From: an uncultured Clostridia bacterium
GTDB taxonomy: Bacteria > Bacillota > Clostridia > Lachnospirales > Anaerotignaceae
Reading direction: 5' to 3'
NCBI GenBank assembly: GCA_944383885.1
Contig: CALWRF010000002.1
Coordinates: 1-45,265 of the forward strand
DNA length: 45,265 bases
Part shown: positions 17,361 through 26,715 of the stretch, piece by piece
Layout: each line of letters starts with the position of its first letter
Numbering within the stretch: position 1 is the stretch's first letter
The notes under the pieces: generated by a model
The model's database searches: none
Told to the model about the DNA's origin: nothing
Seen by the model: only the letters and a program-made list of their open reading frames with translations
Made by a program: the position numbers and the translations under genes

Positions 17361-18824
17361 ATGGGAAAGTATAAATTTGAAAATGACAACAATAATTTTG
17401 GAGAAACACGCAGACTTGACGCTATACACAAGGAAGTACAAAAAATAGAAAAGAATATTAAAAACCGTAAAATTGATAATATGTCAATTGAGGATTTGCA
17501 GGAAGAAAACAGAATTGATACGGTTTTTGGCATAAATAAAAAAATAGCAGTTATTATAGTTGTAATATGCACGCTATTTATAATATGCGGCTGTTATGTA
17601 ATAAGCAAAATGCTTGACGGCGCAAATACGCTGCAAAATAAGGGCAGTACATCAAATAATGAAAATATGCTGCCGGAAATTACTGAAAAATCCGACTATA
17701 TTTCCTGCGGCATAATTACTGATAAGAAGACAAAGGAAATATCTGTTTTAAACATTGAAACAGGCAGAACAAGTGTTGTAAAGCTTAATAACAGCACAGT
17801 AATAACAGGCTCAAACGGCGGCAGAATATCGCTGAAGGACTTAGGCAGAGGCGATATTGTAAGTGTTGCGCTCTCAGAAAACGGCGAGGCGCAGCAGCTT
17901 AGGTTTCCGGAAAATGCATGGTATTATGAATCGGTTTTAGGTGTTAATGTTGATACTTCTTTAATGACGGCTGAAATAGACGGCAAAAAATTTACTTATG
18001 ATGACGAAACGATATTCTCGTATAACGAAAACGACATATATCCCGGCGATATTGAACAGGCGGATATTATAACGGCATACGGTATAGGCGAAAACCTTTT
18101 AAGCGTAAAAATAGAAAAGGCGCACGGCTATATAGTTCTTAAAAATGCCGATGGAATAGAAAACATTACGGTTAAAATTGATTTCGGCGAGCCTGTTAAG
18201 GCTGATACGCTGATAATACCTGTTCCAGCTGGACGCCATACAATAATCGTTTCCGGCGACAATATGGAAGATTATATGTCTGAAGCCGATGTTAAGGAAA
18301 AAGAGCAGTTTGAAATAGATTTAGGCAAATCTTCGGAAGCATTTAGAATCACATTTGAAGTAAATGCAGATAACTATAATGTAAAAATAAATGGCGTTGA
18401 TTATCCGCCTAATACAACGGAAGTTGCCGTAAGCAGGGGCATATACGATATAACCATAACGGCTAAGGGATATGAAGACTTTTCAACCACGGTTGACTGC
18501 GAAAACGGCAACGCGCATGTTAGCGCCGTGCTAAGCAAAATTACTTTGCCGCAGAATAATGCTGAAACAGGCGCCAATACTACTCACTCAGGAAATACAG
18601 AGCCTAAACCTAACAGCACCGCGCGGCAGGGCAATTTAACAATATATACCAATCCCGGCTGGGCAAAGGTGTATGTTGACGGGGAGTATATAGGCGTTTC
18701 GCCTGTTATGGTAAAGCTTGACTACGGAAAGCATAACGTGCAGGCAAAAGACAGCGACGGAAATATAGAACAAACTGACATAAATATTGACAGCCCGGAT
18801 AAGACTGTAACATTAGATTTTTAA
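17361..18824 (+). CDS. Membrane-anchored PEGA-domain protein
   Basis: 487 residues. A polar cytosolic N-terminus (1-60) is followed by one membrane helix (about 62-83) and a large extracytoplasmic part. This includes a beta-rich region (about 105-310) and two PEGA-type repeats: one around VKINGVDYPPNTTEVAV (about 340-390) and one around VYVDGEYIGVSPVMVKL (about 435-485), separated by an Asn/Thr-rich linker. PEGA domains usually sit in surface or envelope-associated proteins; the function is unknown. AAGGCGG precedes the ATG. phosphoglucomutase follows 18 bases downstream, so the two are likely cotranscribed, hinting at a cell-envelope or glycan link (inference). Confidence 0.75.
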   Translation: MGKYKFENDNNNFGETRRLDAIHKEVQKIEKNIKNRKIDNMSIEDLQEENRIDTVFGINKKIAVIIVVICTLFIICGCYVISKMLDGANTLQNKGSTSNNENMLPEITEKSDYISCGIITDKKTKEISVLNIETGRTSVVKLNNSTVITGSNGGRISLKDLGRGDIVSVALSENGEAQQLRFPENAWYYESVLGVNVDTSLMTAEIDGKKFTYDDETIFSYNENDIYPGDIEQADIITAYGIGENLLSVKIEKAHGYIVLKNADGIENITVKIDFGEPVKADTLIIPVPAGRHTIIVSGDNMEDYMSEADVKEKEQFEIDLGKSSEAFRITFEVNADNYNVKINGVDYPPNTTEVAVSRGIYDITITAKGYEDFSTTVDCENGNAHVSAVLSKITLPQNNAETGANTTHSGNTEPKPNSTARQGNLTIYTNPGWAKVYVDGEYIGVSPVMVKLDYGKHNVQAKDSDGNIEQTDINIDSPDKTVTLDF

Positions 18825-18842
18825 TATACAGGGGGTATAAGT

Positions 18843-20576
18843 ATGCAGTACATGGAAAAATATGAAAGCTGGCTTAACGGCTCATGCTTTGACGAACAGA
18901 CAAAAGCTGAATTAAAAGCCATTGAAAATGACGATAAAGAGATTAAGGAGAGGTTTTATAAAGACCTTGAGTTTGGCACAGGCGGTTTAAGAGGCATTAT
19001 AGGTGCCGGAACAAACCGTATGAATATTTATACTGTGGGCAAAGCAACACAGGGTCTTGCCGACTATATACTTGAAAACAATCCTAAGGGCGCTCAGATG
19101 GGCGTGGCTATAGCTTATGACTCAAGGAATATGTCGCCGGAGTTTGCAAAAAAAACCGGACTTACGCTTTGCGCCAACGGCATTAAAGCTTATGTTTTTG
19201 AGTCTTTAAGACCTACGCCGGAGCTGTCTTTTGCCGTAAGGTATTTGGGCTGTACGGCAGGCGTTGTTGTAACAGCCAGCCATAACCCTCCGGAGTACAA
19301 CGGTTATAAAGTATACTGGCAGGACGGCGGTCAAGTGCCATATCCGAGAGATGAGGCTATAATAGAAAAGGTAAATGCAGTAGCAGGCTTTAACGCCATA
19401 AAGACAATGGATTATGACGAAGCTGTTGCAAAGGGACTTTATGTAACTATAGGCAAAGAAGTTGACGATGAGTATATAAAAAATGTAAAAGCCCAGTCAC
19501 TTAACCCTGATATCGTAGCTAAGACAGCAGACAGCCTTAAAATTGTATATACACCGCTTCACGGCACAGGGAACATTCCTGTAAGGCGTGTTCTTAGGGA
19601 GACAGGCTTTAAAAACGTGTATGTTGTGCCTGAACAGGAAATGCCGGACGGCAATTTCTCAACAGTAGGCTATCCTAATCCTGAAGACCCTAAAGCGTTT
19701 ACTTTAGCTATAAAATTAGCTAAGGAAGTAGGCGCAGATGTAATAATAGGCACAGACCCGGACTGCGACAGGGTAGGCGTTGTTGTTAAAGACTCAAAAG
19801 GCGAATATATTGTCCTTACAGGCAATATGACAGGGGCTCTGCTTACAAACTACATGCTTTCGCAGAAAAAAGAAAAAGGAATACTGCCTGCAAACGGCGC
19901 TGTTGTAAAAACTATAGTAACAACAGAAATGATAAGACCTATAGCGGCTGAATACGGCGTTAAGCTTTTTGATGTGCTTACAGGCTTTAAATATATAGGC
20001 GAGAAGATTAAGCAGTTTGAGGAAACAGGGGAATATACATTTGTATTCGGCTTTGAGGAAAGTTACGGCTGCCTTTCGGGAACTTATGCCAGGGATAAAG
20101 ACGCTGTTGTAGCCTCAATGCTTGTGGCTGAACTTACGGCATTTTATAAAAACCAGGGGAAAACACTTTACGATGGTCTTATTGAGCTTTATGAAAAATA
20201 CGGCTATTACCGTGAAGGCATTACATCAATCACTCTTAAAGGCATTGAAGGTGTTGAGAAAATTAAGTATATTATGGATACCCTCCGTAAAAATCCGCCT
20301 AAGGACTTTATAGGTAATAATGTAATGTGGCTTAGGGATTATACAAAGAGCGAGTTTAAAAATTTAATTACTGGTGAAACGGAAAAAAATACGCTCCCTT
20401 CATCTAATGTTCTCCACTATACACTCGAAAACGGCGACTGGGTATGCGTAAGACCTTCTGGAACAGAACCTAAAATTAAGATTTATTACGGAGTTAAAGG
20501 CACAGGCTTGAGCGATGCGGCTTCAAAACTTGAGGCTATGGGTTCCTATATGAAAGAAATGATTGAAAAGCTTTAA
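18843..20576 (+). CDS. Phosphoglucomutase / phosphomannomutase, alpha-PGM family
   Basis: 577-residue phosphohexomutase interconverting glucose-1- and glucose-6-phosphate (or mannose phosphates), supplying sugar nucleotides for envelope glycans. The active-site phosphoserine is S146 in TASHNPP. The Mg2+ loop is GTDPDCDRVG (D305, D307, D309). The sugar-specificity loop is GFEESYGC (about 411-418), and the phosphate-binding loop is RPSGTEPKIKI near residue 545. All are intact. The length of about 577 matches the Firmicutes PgcA-type enzyme rather than GlmM. A GGGGG ribosome site precedes the ATG. It is the last gene of a two-gene unit with the PEGA protein and is followed by a strong terminator. 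Confidence 0.93.
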   Translation: MQYMEKYESWLNGSCFDEQTKAELKAIENDDKEIKERFYKDLEFGTGGLRGIIGAGTNRMNIYTVGKATQGLADYILENNPKGAQMGVAIAYDSRNMSPEFAKKTGLTLCANGIKAYVFESLRPTPELSFAVRYLGCTAGVVVTASHNPPEYNGYKVYWQDGGQVPYPRDEAIIEKVNAVAGFNAIKTMDYDEAVAKGLYVTIGKEVDDEYIKNVKAQSLNPDIVAKTADSLKIVYTPLHGTGNIPVRRVLRETGFKNVYVVPEQEMPDGNFSTVGYPNPEDPKAFTLAIKLAKEVGADVIIGTDPDCDRVGVVVKDSKGEYIVLTGNMTGALLTNYMLSQKKEKGILPANGAVVKTIVTTEMIRPIAAEYGVKLFDVLTGFKYIGEKIKQFEETGEYTFVFGFEESYGCLSGTYARDKDAVVASMLVAELTAFYKNQGKTLYDGLIELYEKYGYYREGITSITLKGIEGVEKIKYIMDTLRKNPPKDFIGNNVMWLRDYTKSEFKNLITGETEKNTLPSSNVLHYTLENGDWVCVRPSGTEPKIKIYYGVKGTGLSDAASKLEAMGSYMKEMIEKL

Positions 20577-20636
20577 ACGCATTTGACTTATATCAAAAAT
20601 ATTTTATCAGTATCTTTTGATGCCTGAATATTATTT

Positions 20637-20686
20637 AAGCGGCGGTATACAGCGTAAAAAAGCTGTGTTTCTGCCGCTTGTTTTAT
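20637..20686 (+). terminator. Terminator after phosphoglucomutase
   Basis: AAGCGGC (20637-20643) pairs with the GCCGCTT ending near 20679. An inner ACAGC/GCTGT helix extends the stem, and a T-rich run follows. Confidence 0.85.
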
Positions 20687-20752
20687 TGATAAGACGGTAT
20701 TTTTAGTGTATTATGTACTTAATATTTGTTTTGCGCAGAAAGAGAGGGTATT

Positions 20753-20935
20753 ATGAATAAAATTCGCTTTATTTTCTATTCGTTTGTTTTATCTTTAATT
20801 TTGCCGTGCATGGCTTTCGCGTCCCAGGAAGGGGGCGGAGGAGTTAGCCGTGCTAAAGTTCTGGCTATGATTTTGATAGTAATTTTTGTTTTAACTACAG
20901 CTGTTATGTCTATACTTTCAAAACGCATGAAATAA
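20753..20935 (+). CDS. Small secreted or membrane protein, 60 residues, unknown
   Basis: An N-terminal signal-like helix (about 5-22, ending A-F-A-S) is followed by a short Gly-rich segment (QEGGGG, 25-30) and a second hydrophobic helix (about 36-54) with a basic end (KRMK). The ATG at 20753 is preferred because AGAGAGGG lies just upstream. A signal-peptidase site after A-F-A would leave a 36-residue single-pass peptide. No family is recognised. It stands alone after a terminator, and its stop codon overlaps the first unit of an A+T tandem repeat. Confidence 0.55.
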   Translation: MNKIRFIFYSFVLSLILPCMAFASQEGGGGVSRAKVLAMILIVIFVLTTAVMSILSKRMK

Positions 20936-20966
20936 GTTATAAAAAAGTTATAAAAAAGTTATAAAA
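20934..20966. repeat. Tandem 11-bp A+T repeat (site 3)
   Basis: Three exact copies of AAGTTATAAAA (20934-20944, 20945-20955, 20956-20966), beginning inside the stop codon of the small gene. Confidence 0.8.
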
Positions 20967-21654
20967 AGCTATTAAAGAAGGTTGTAAGAATATTATTAAT
21001 GCCCTTTGTATTAAAGAGACGGCGCTTTGCCGAGCCTAAATTACAGGGGGCATTTATTTAGCGGTTTTAATTATAATGCGTTAAATATTTGTTAATATCT
21101 ATTTGTTTATAATATACAGTAAAACTATTTTGTTAATTAATAAACTATATTTTTTGCTGTATTGCACAAAAAAAACAATTTGTAGCGCATGTTGCACGAA
21201 ATACCGGTATTTTTATGTTTGAAAATTTGTAATATATGATATATAATAACCTAAATAAAATTAATCGCGTAATGCCAAAGGCTGTTTTTGGCTCTTATCC
21301 GTTTTAAATCAAAATACATTAAGTTTTAATCGAATATAAGGCAGATATATTAAAAGGCTTTATATAAACGGAAAATGCCGAGCTGAACAATAGTGGAAGT
21401 ATTAAAAAAATAATATAATGCCGAGTTAAGGCATTGAGTTTTTAAATGTAAAATTTTCCTTTTTAATATATCCGTTACGTGATTAAATAGCCGGTGAATG
21501 CGTAATGCCAGCCGGGGAAAAAGTTAACAAAAATTATTATGGGGGATATAGCGGTATGGCCACCAAACCGATTGTTTATTAACAAACAATGCCCCCGAAA
21601 AAGAATATCGGTTTAACAATTAGGAATGGTTTAAACAAAGGAGGTTTTATCAAA
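20967..21654 (+). other. Long leader/intergenic region before the redox cluster
   Basis: About 690 bases without a convincing gene. It is AT-rich, with several TTGTTAAT-like motifs (near 21090 and 21130), a small hairpin AATGCC/GGCATT (21417-21435) followed by T, and a complex structure at 21541-21614 just before the AAAGGAGG site. A promoter could not be fixed with confidence. Confidence 0.5.
21572..21589. promoter_or_regulatory. Candidate Rex (redox) operator
   Basis: TTGTT-N8-AACAA with six-base inverted arms TTGTTT/AAACAA. It fits the TTGTTAA-N4-TTAACAA form at 15 of 18 positions. It lies about 65 bases before a dehydrogenase-acyl-CoA dehydrogenase-Etf cluster, the kind of target Rex controls in Clostridia. 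It may instead be an RNA hairpin. Confidence 0.4.
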
Positions 21655-23076
21655 ATGGGTCAGTACAATAAAGTTACTGCTGATGTAATCGAAAAACTTA
21701 AAGCAATAGCTCCTAACAGGGTATTTGTAGGAGAGGAAATCAATGAGGACTATATTCATGATGAAATGCCTATTTACGGCAAGTTTTCTCCGGAAGTAGT
21801 TATTGAGGCTTCTTCTACTGAGGAAATTTCTGAAGTAATGAAAGTCTGCAACGAAAACTGCATACCTGTAATACCGAGAGGCGCAGGCACAGGTCTTACC
21901 GGCGGCGCTGTAGCCATTGAAGGCGGCGTTATTCTCTGTACAACAAGAATGAATAAAATTCTTGAGTATGATATGGAAAATCTTTCAGTAAGGGTTCAGC
22001 CTGGCGTGCTTTTGCAGAATCTTGCTGACGACGCAGCCACAAGAGGTCTTCTTTATCCGCCAGACCCGGGCGAGAAATTTGCTACTCTCGGCGGAAATGT
22101 TTCAACAAACGCCGGAGGCATGAGAGCTGTTAAATACGGTACAACAAGAGATTACGTAAGGGCTATGACAGTAGTTCTTCCTACAGGCGAAATTGTAAAC
22201 TTTGGAAGCAATGTAAAGAAAACAAGCACAGGATACAGCCTTTTAAACCTTATGATTGGCTCAGAAGGCACACTTGGCATTATTACGGAGCTTACACTTA
22301 AACTTATTCCTGCACCTAAGGAAATAATAAGCCTTATAGTTCCTTTTGAAGACCTTAACGCATGCATAGGCGCTGTACCAAAGGTTCTTCTTTCAGGTCT
22401 TAACCCGCAGGCTCTTGAGTTTATGGAAAAAGACATTGTTGAAATGAGCGAGAGGTATCTTGAAAAACAGGTATTCCCGCGTGTTATTGACGGAGTAGAG
22501 GCAGGCGCTTATCTTCTTATTTCATTTGACGGCGACTCAATGGAAGAGCTTGAGCAGATAAGCGAGCAGGTATCAGAGATACTTTTTGAGGAAGGCGCTA
22601 TTGACATTCTTGTTGCAGATACGCCTGAGCTTAAAAAGAACGCATGGGCAGCAAGAGGCTCATTCCTTGAGGCTATCCAGGCAGATACGCCTGAGCTTGA
22701 TGAGTGCGACGTTGTTGTGCCTATAAGCAAAATAGCTTCATACCTTGAGTATGTAAATACACTTGCTGACAAATATAATGTAAGAATAAAGAGCTTTGGT
22801 CACGCAGGCGACGGCAATCTCCATATTTATGTATGCCGTGACGAGCTTGCTCAGGACGAATGGGAAGAAAAATGCAAGGCTGCTATGGACGATATGTACG
22901 CTGAGGCTGACAGAATCGGCGGTCTTGTTTCCGGTGAGCATGGTATTGGTCATGCTAAACAGGAATACCTTGAAAAATGCGTTGGACCTGTTGAAATTCA
23001 GCTCATGCAGAATATTAAAAAGGTATTTGACCCTAACCTTATACTTAACCCGGGCAAAGTTTGCTACAAACTGTAA
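21655..23076 (+). CDS. FAD-linked D-2-hydroxyacid dehydrogenase (GlcD/LctD type)
   Basis: 473-residue flavoenzyme of the vanillyl-alcohol oxidase/GlcD superfamily. The FAD-binding PCMH domain has PRGAGTGLTGG (74-84) and GTTRDYVR (162-169). The C-terminal domain has the active-site HAGDGNLH (383-390) and SGEHGIG (426-432). It probably oxidises D-lactate or a related 2-hydroxy acid to the 2-oxo acid. In Acetobacterium the equivalent LctD works with LctB/LctC (EtfB/EtfA). Here EtfBA is encoded downstream in the same direction, supporting Etf as partner. The ATG at 21655 is chosen because AAAGGAGG lies about 9 bases upstream; a longer frame to 21589 has none. A hairpin separates it from the next gene. 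Confidence 0.88.
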   Translation: MGQYNKVTADVIEKLKAIAPNRVFVGEEINEDYIHDEMPIYGKFSPEVVIEASSTEEISEVMKVCNENCIPVIPRGAGTGLTGGAVAIEGGVILCTTRMNKILEYDMENLSVRVQPGVLLQNLADDAATRGLLYPPDPGEKFATLGGNVSTNAGGMRAVKYGTTRDYVRAMTVVLPTGEIVNFGSNVKKTSTGYSLLNLMIGSEGTLGIITELTLKLIPAPKEIISLIVPFEDLNACIGAVPKVLLSGLNPQALEFMEKDIVEMSERYLEKQVFPRVIDGVEAGAYLLISFDGDSMEELEQISEQVSEILFEEGAIDILVADTPELKKNAWAARGSFLEAIQADTPELDECDVVVPISKIASYLEYVNTLADKYNVRIKSFGHAGDGNLHIYVCRDELAQDEWEEKCKAAMDDMYAEADRIGGLVSGEHGIGHAKQEYLEKCVGPVEIQLMQNIKKVFDPNLILNPGKVCYKL

Positions 23077-23086
23077 TGTGTTTTTT

Positions 23087-23106
23087 CCACGGCTTTTAAG
23101 CCGTGG
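23087..23106 (+). other. Intercistronic hairpin between the dehydrogenase and first acyl-CoA dehydrogenase genes
   Basis: CCACGGC-ttttaa-GCCGTGG, followed only by GTTTAAAT. Without a proper T tract it is more likely an mRNA-stability or partial-attenuation element than a full terminator. Confidence 0.5.
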
Positions 23107-23183
23107 GTTTAAATAAAAATGTGTGTTTTTGTGTTTTGTTTTATTGGTTGATGTAAATTACTATTGGCACTGGAGGAATTGAC

Positions 23184-24320
23184 ATGTATATTCTTGATGA
23201 AGAAGGCAAGGATTTACTTGCTACAGTAAAGGAATTTTGTGAAAAAGAAGTAAAAGAACAATGCAAGGCTTATGATGAGTCCGGAAAATGGCCTAAGGAT
23301 ATTAACGACAAGGCGTGCGAAATGGGGCTTAACGCTTTGGAAGTGCCTGAGGAATACGGCGGTCTTGGTCTTAGCAAAAATACTTATGCGGCGCTTTACG
23401 AGGAAATGAGCAAGGCAGACGCCGGGCTTTTTACAACAATGTCGGCCTCCAATTTAGCTATGAAACCTCTTCTTATATCAGGCAGAAAAGACCAGATACA
23501 GCGTGCTGCTGATATACTGTTAGGCGGCGGCTACGGCGCGTTCTGCCTTACAGAGCCTATGGCAGGCTCTGACGCCTCAAACAATAAAACAACAGCCGTA
23601 AAAGACGGCGATGACTATATAATAAACGGCCGTAAATGCTTTATAACAAACGGCGGCATAGCCGATTTTTATATTGTAACGGCAATGACAGACAAAACAA
23701 AAGGCGTAAAGGGAATGAGCGCGTTTCTTGTTGAAAAAGGCACTAAAGGTTTAAGCAGCGGCAATGAGGAAAACAAGATGGGAATCAGGACTTCAAATAC
23801 AGCAGATGTTATATTTGAGGATATGCGCGTTCCATCTTCAGCCATGATTGGACCTGAGGGCACAGGCTTTAAAACATGCATGGAAACCCTTGATATTACA
23901 AGGGCGCTTATGGGTATAGGCGCAACAGGCATTATGCAGAGATGTGTTGACGAGGCTGTTGCTTATTCAAAGCAGAGAATAACATTTGGTCAGCCAATAG
24001 GCAAATTTCAGGCGATACAGTTTATGATAGCTGATATGGAAATTAAAACTGAAACTGCACGCCAGATGTCACTCCACGCATTAAAGCTTCAGGAGCTTGG
24101 TCTTCCGTATTCAAAAGAAAGCGCCATAGCCAAATGCTATGCCGGAGATATGGCTGTTCAGGTAGCCCTTGACGCAATACAGATTTTAGGCGGCTACGGC
24201 TACAGCAGAGAATATCCGGTGGAAAAACTTTTAAGAGACGCTAAGATATTCCAGCTTTATGAAGGCACAAACCAGATTCAGAGGGTTGTAATATCACGTT
24301 CTGTAATGGGTAAATTCTGA
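23184..24320 (+). CDS. Acyl-CoA dehydrogenase, paralogue 1
   Basis: 378-residue FAD enzyme of the short/medium-chain acyl-CoA dehydrogenase family, running N-terminal helical, middle beta and C-terminal helical domains. The FAD/substrate motif is FCLTEPMAGSDASN (about 120-133), and the catalytic base is E360 in YEGTNQIQR. In strict anaerobes such enzymes usually act as enoyl-CoA reductases with EtfAB. GGAGG precedes the ATG. It is the first of four tandem paralogues. It differs from copy 2 at many substrate-pocket positions in the N-terminal half but is nearly identical near the C-terminus. The chain-length specificity is not readable. Confidence 0.93.
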   Translation: MYILDEEGKDLLATVKEFCEKEVKEQCKAYDESGKWPKDINDKACEMGLNALEVPEEYGGLGLSKNTYAALYEEMSKADAGLFTTMSASNLAMKPLLISGRKDQIQRAADILLGGGYGAFCLTEPMAGSDASNNKTTAVKDGDDYIINGRKCFITNGGIADFYIVTAMTDKTKGVKGMSAFLVEKGTKGLSSGNEENKMGIRTSNTADVIFEDMRVPSSAMIGPEGTGFKTCMETLDITRALMGIGATGIMQRCVDEAVAYSKQRITFGQPIGKFQAIQFMIADMEIKTETARQMSLHALKLQELGLPYSKESAIAKCYAGDMAVQVALDAIQILGGYGYSREYPVEKLLRDAKIFQLYEGTNQIQRVVISRSVMGKF

Positions 24321-24351
24321 TAACTGATTATATAAACATGAGGTGCAAAAA

Positions 24352-25488
24352 ATGTATATTCTTGATGATGAAGCAAAAGACCTTCTTGCTACTGTCAGGG
24401 AGTTCTGTGAAAAAGAAGTAAAGGAACAGTGCAAAGAGTTTGACGTTTCAGGCGAATGGGCAGAGGAAATGTATGCCAAGGCCGGGGAAATGGGACTTAA
24501 CGCAATTGAAGTGCCTGAAGAATACGGCGGAATTGGCATTAGCAAAACAGCTTATGCCGCTCTTTATGAGGAAATGGCAAAAGCAGACGCTGGATTTTTC
24601 ACAACAATTTCAGTTGCAAACCTTGCGCTTAAACCGCTTATAATAGGCGGCAGAGATGATTTGGCACAAAAGGCGGCAGATATACTTTTAGGCGGCGGCT
24701 ACGGTGCGTTCTGCCTTACAGAACCTATGGCAGGCTCTGATGCTTCAAACAATAAAACAACAGCCGTAAAAGACGGCGATGAGTATGTGTTAAACGGTCG
24801 CAAATGCTTTATAACAAACGGCGGCATAGCTGATTTTTATATAGTAACAGCTATGACAGATAAATCAAAAGGCGTAAAAGGCATGAGCGCTTTTTATGTT
24901 GAAAAAGGCACTCCGGGTTTAAGCGCCGGAAAAGAAGAAAACAAAATGGGTATCCGTACATCAAATACAACAGATGTTGTGTTTGAGGATATGCGCATAC
25001 CATCTTCAGCCCTTATAGGAAATGAGGGCGACGGCTTTAAAATAGCCATGAAAACTTTGGACATGGCAAGGGCAATTATGGGAATAGGCGCTGTTGGCGT
25101 AGCCCAAAGATGTATAGATGAGGCTGTAGCTTACTCAAAGCAGAGAGTAACATTCGGTCAGCCGATAGGCAAGTTCCAGGCAATACAGTTTATGATAGCC
25201 GATATGGAGATTAAAACCGAAACTGCCCGCCAGATGTCGCTTCATGCCTTAAAACTTCAGGAAGAAGGTCTTCCTTACGGCAAGGAAAGCGCAATAGCAA
25301 AATGCTATGGCGGCGATATAGCTGTTGAGGTAGCCCTTGACGCAATACAGATTTTAGGCGGTTACGGCTACAGCAGGGAATATCCTGTTGAAAAGCTTTT
25401 AAGGGACGCCAAAATATTCCAGATATATGAAGGCACAAACCAGATACAGAGAACAGTTATTTCACGTGCCGTAATGGGCAAATTTTAA
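24352..25488 (+). CDS. Acyl-CoA dehydrogenase, paralogue 2
   Basis: 378 residues, same architecture as paralogue 1, catalytic base E360 in YEGTNQIQR. The ATG at 24352 is chosen over an in-frame GTG at 24343 because the GTG lies within the GAGGTG ribosome site and because MYILDDEAKDLL aligns with the start of paralogue 1. It lies 31 bases after paralogue 1. Its sequence is a mosaic: 62 bases (25363-25424) are identical to paralogue 4, and a block of about 58 bases around codons 140-160 is identical to paralogue 3. Confidence 0.93.
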   Translation: MYILDDEAKDLLATVREFCEKEVKEQCKEFDVSGEWAEEMYAKAGEMGLNAIEVPEEYGGIGISKTAYAALYEEMAKADAGFFTTISVANLALKPLIIGGRDDLAQKAADILLGGGYGAFCLTEPMAGSDASNNKTTAVKDGDEYVLNGRKCFITNGGIADFYIVTAMTDKSKGVKGMSAFYVEKGTPGLSAGKEENKMGIRTSNTTDVVFEDMRIPSSALIGNEGDGFKIAMKTLDMARAIMGIGAVGVAQRCIDEAVAYSKQRVTFGQPIGKFQAIQFMIADMEIKTETARQMSLHALKLQEEGLPYGKESAIAKCYGGDIAVEVALDAIQILGGYGYSREYPVEKLLRDAKIFQIYEGTNQIQRTVISRAVMGKF

Positions 25489-25543
25489 TAGACAAAGAGA
25501 ATAAAAGATTTTATAATAAAATAATTGAGAGAGGGATTTTGAA

Positions 25544-26683
25544 ATGGGTTACATACTTAATGACGAAGGAAAAGACTTATTAGCAACAGTTAAGGAATTC
25601 TGCGAAAACGAAGTTAAGGAGCAGAGCAAGGAATATGACGTTTCAGGCGAATGGCCTAAGGAAATTTACGACAAAGCAATGGAAATGGGCTTAGGCTCAC
25701 TTGAAGTGCCTGAAGAATACGGCGGAATTGGTCTTGATAAAATAACAGCCGCTGCTCTTTATGAAGAAATGGCAAAGGCAGATGCAGGCTTTTTTACAAC
25801 AATAGCAGCTTCTAACCTTGGTTACAAACCAGTCCTTCTTGCAGGTACAGAAGAACAGAAACAGTATGCAAGCAATGTGCTCCTTGAAGGCGGCTACGGC
25901 GCGTTCTGCCTTACAGAGCCAATGGGAGGCAGCGACCCTTCAAGCTGCAAAACAACAGCTGTAAAAGACGGCGATGAGTATGTGTTAAACGGTCGCAAAT
26001 GCTTTATAACAAACGGCGCTATTGCCGGATTTTATGTTGTAACGGCAGCAACAGACAAAACACTTGGAAATAAAGGAATTTCCGCATTTCTTATACCGGC
26101 TGGCACAGAAGGTTTAAGCGCAGGCAATGAGGAAAACAAAATGGGTATCCGTACTTCAAACACAACAGATGTTGTACTTGAAGATGTACGCGTACCTGCC
26201 TCAGCTATGCTCGGCAAAGAAGGCGAAGGATTTAAAATTGCCATGAAGACGCTTGATATGGCAAGGACATTTATCGGCGTAGGCGCTGTAGGCGTTGCGC
26301 AGAGATGTATCGACGAGGCTGTTGCTTATTCAAAACAGAGAGTGACATTCGGTCAGCCAATAGGCAAATTCCAGGCAATACAGTTTATGATTGCTGATAT
26401 GGAGATTAAAACAGAAACAGCCCGCCAGATGGCAGTTCATTCTCTTACACTTATGGAGCAGGGACTTCCTTTCAGCAAGGAAAGCGCTATAGCAAAATGC
26501 TATGCCGGCGATATTTCAGTTGAAGTAGCCCTTGACGCAATACAGATTTTAGGCGGCTACGGCTACAGCAGAGAGTACCCTGTAGAAAAACTTTTAAGAG
26601 ACGCCAAGATATTCCAGATTTATGAGGGAACAAACCAGATTCAGCGTATTGTAATTTCAAGGGCTGTTATGGGCAAGTTCTAA
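25544..26683 (+). CDS. Acyl-CoA dehydrogenase, paralogue 3
   Basis: 379 residues with catalytic base E361. The FAD/substrate motif reads CLTEPMGGSDPSSC, so the usual A-G-S-D-A-S-N is changed to G-G-S-D-P-S-S, and the segment after NGRKCFITNG is AIAGFYV rather than GIADFY. These changes near the flavin and acyl pocket suggest a different substrate from copies 1, 2 and 4. GAGAGGG precedes the ATG. Spacing of 55 bases to copy 2 and 32 bases to copy 4 supports one transcript. Confidence 0.93.
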   Translation: MGYILNDEGKDLLATVKEFCENEVKEQSKEYDVSGEWPKEIYDKAMEMGLGSLEVPEEYGGIGLDKITAAALYEEMAKADAGFFTTIAASNLGYKPVLLAGTEEQKQYASNVLLEGGYGAFCLTEPMGGSDPSSCKTTAVKDGDEYVLNGRKCFITNGAIAGFYVVTAATDKTLGNKGISAFLIPAGTEGLSAGNEENKMGIRTSNTTDVVLEDVRVPASAMLGKEGEGFKIAMKTLDMARTFIGVGAVGVAQRCIDEAVAYSKQRVTFGQPIGKFQAIQFMIADMEIKTETARQMAVHSLTLMEQGLPFSKESAIAKCYAGDISVEVALDAIQILGGYGYSREYPVEKLLRDAKIFQIYEGTNQIQRIVISRAVMGKF

Positions 26684-26715
26684 TGAAATTTAATTAAAAA
26701 AGAAAGGAAACAGCG

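Noticed and set aside
22796..23116. 106-codon frame overlapping the end of the hydroxyacid dehydrogenase gene
   Set aside because: It is an out-of-frame shadow inside the C-terminal domain carrying HAGDGNLH and SGEHGIG.
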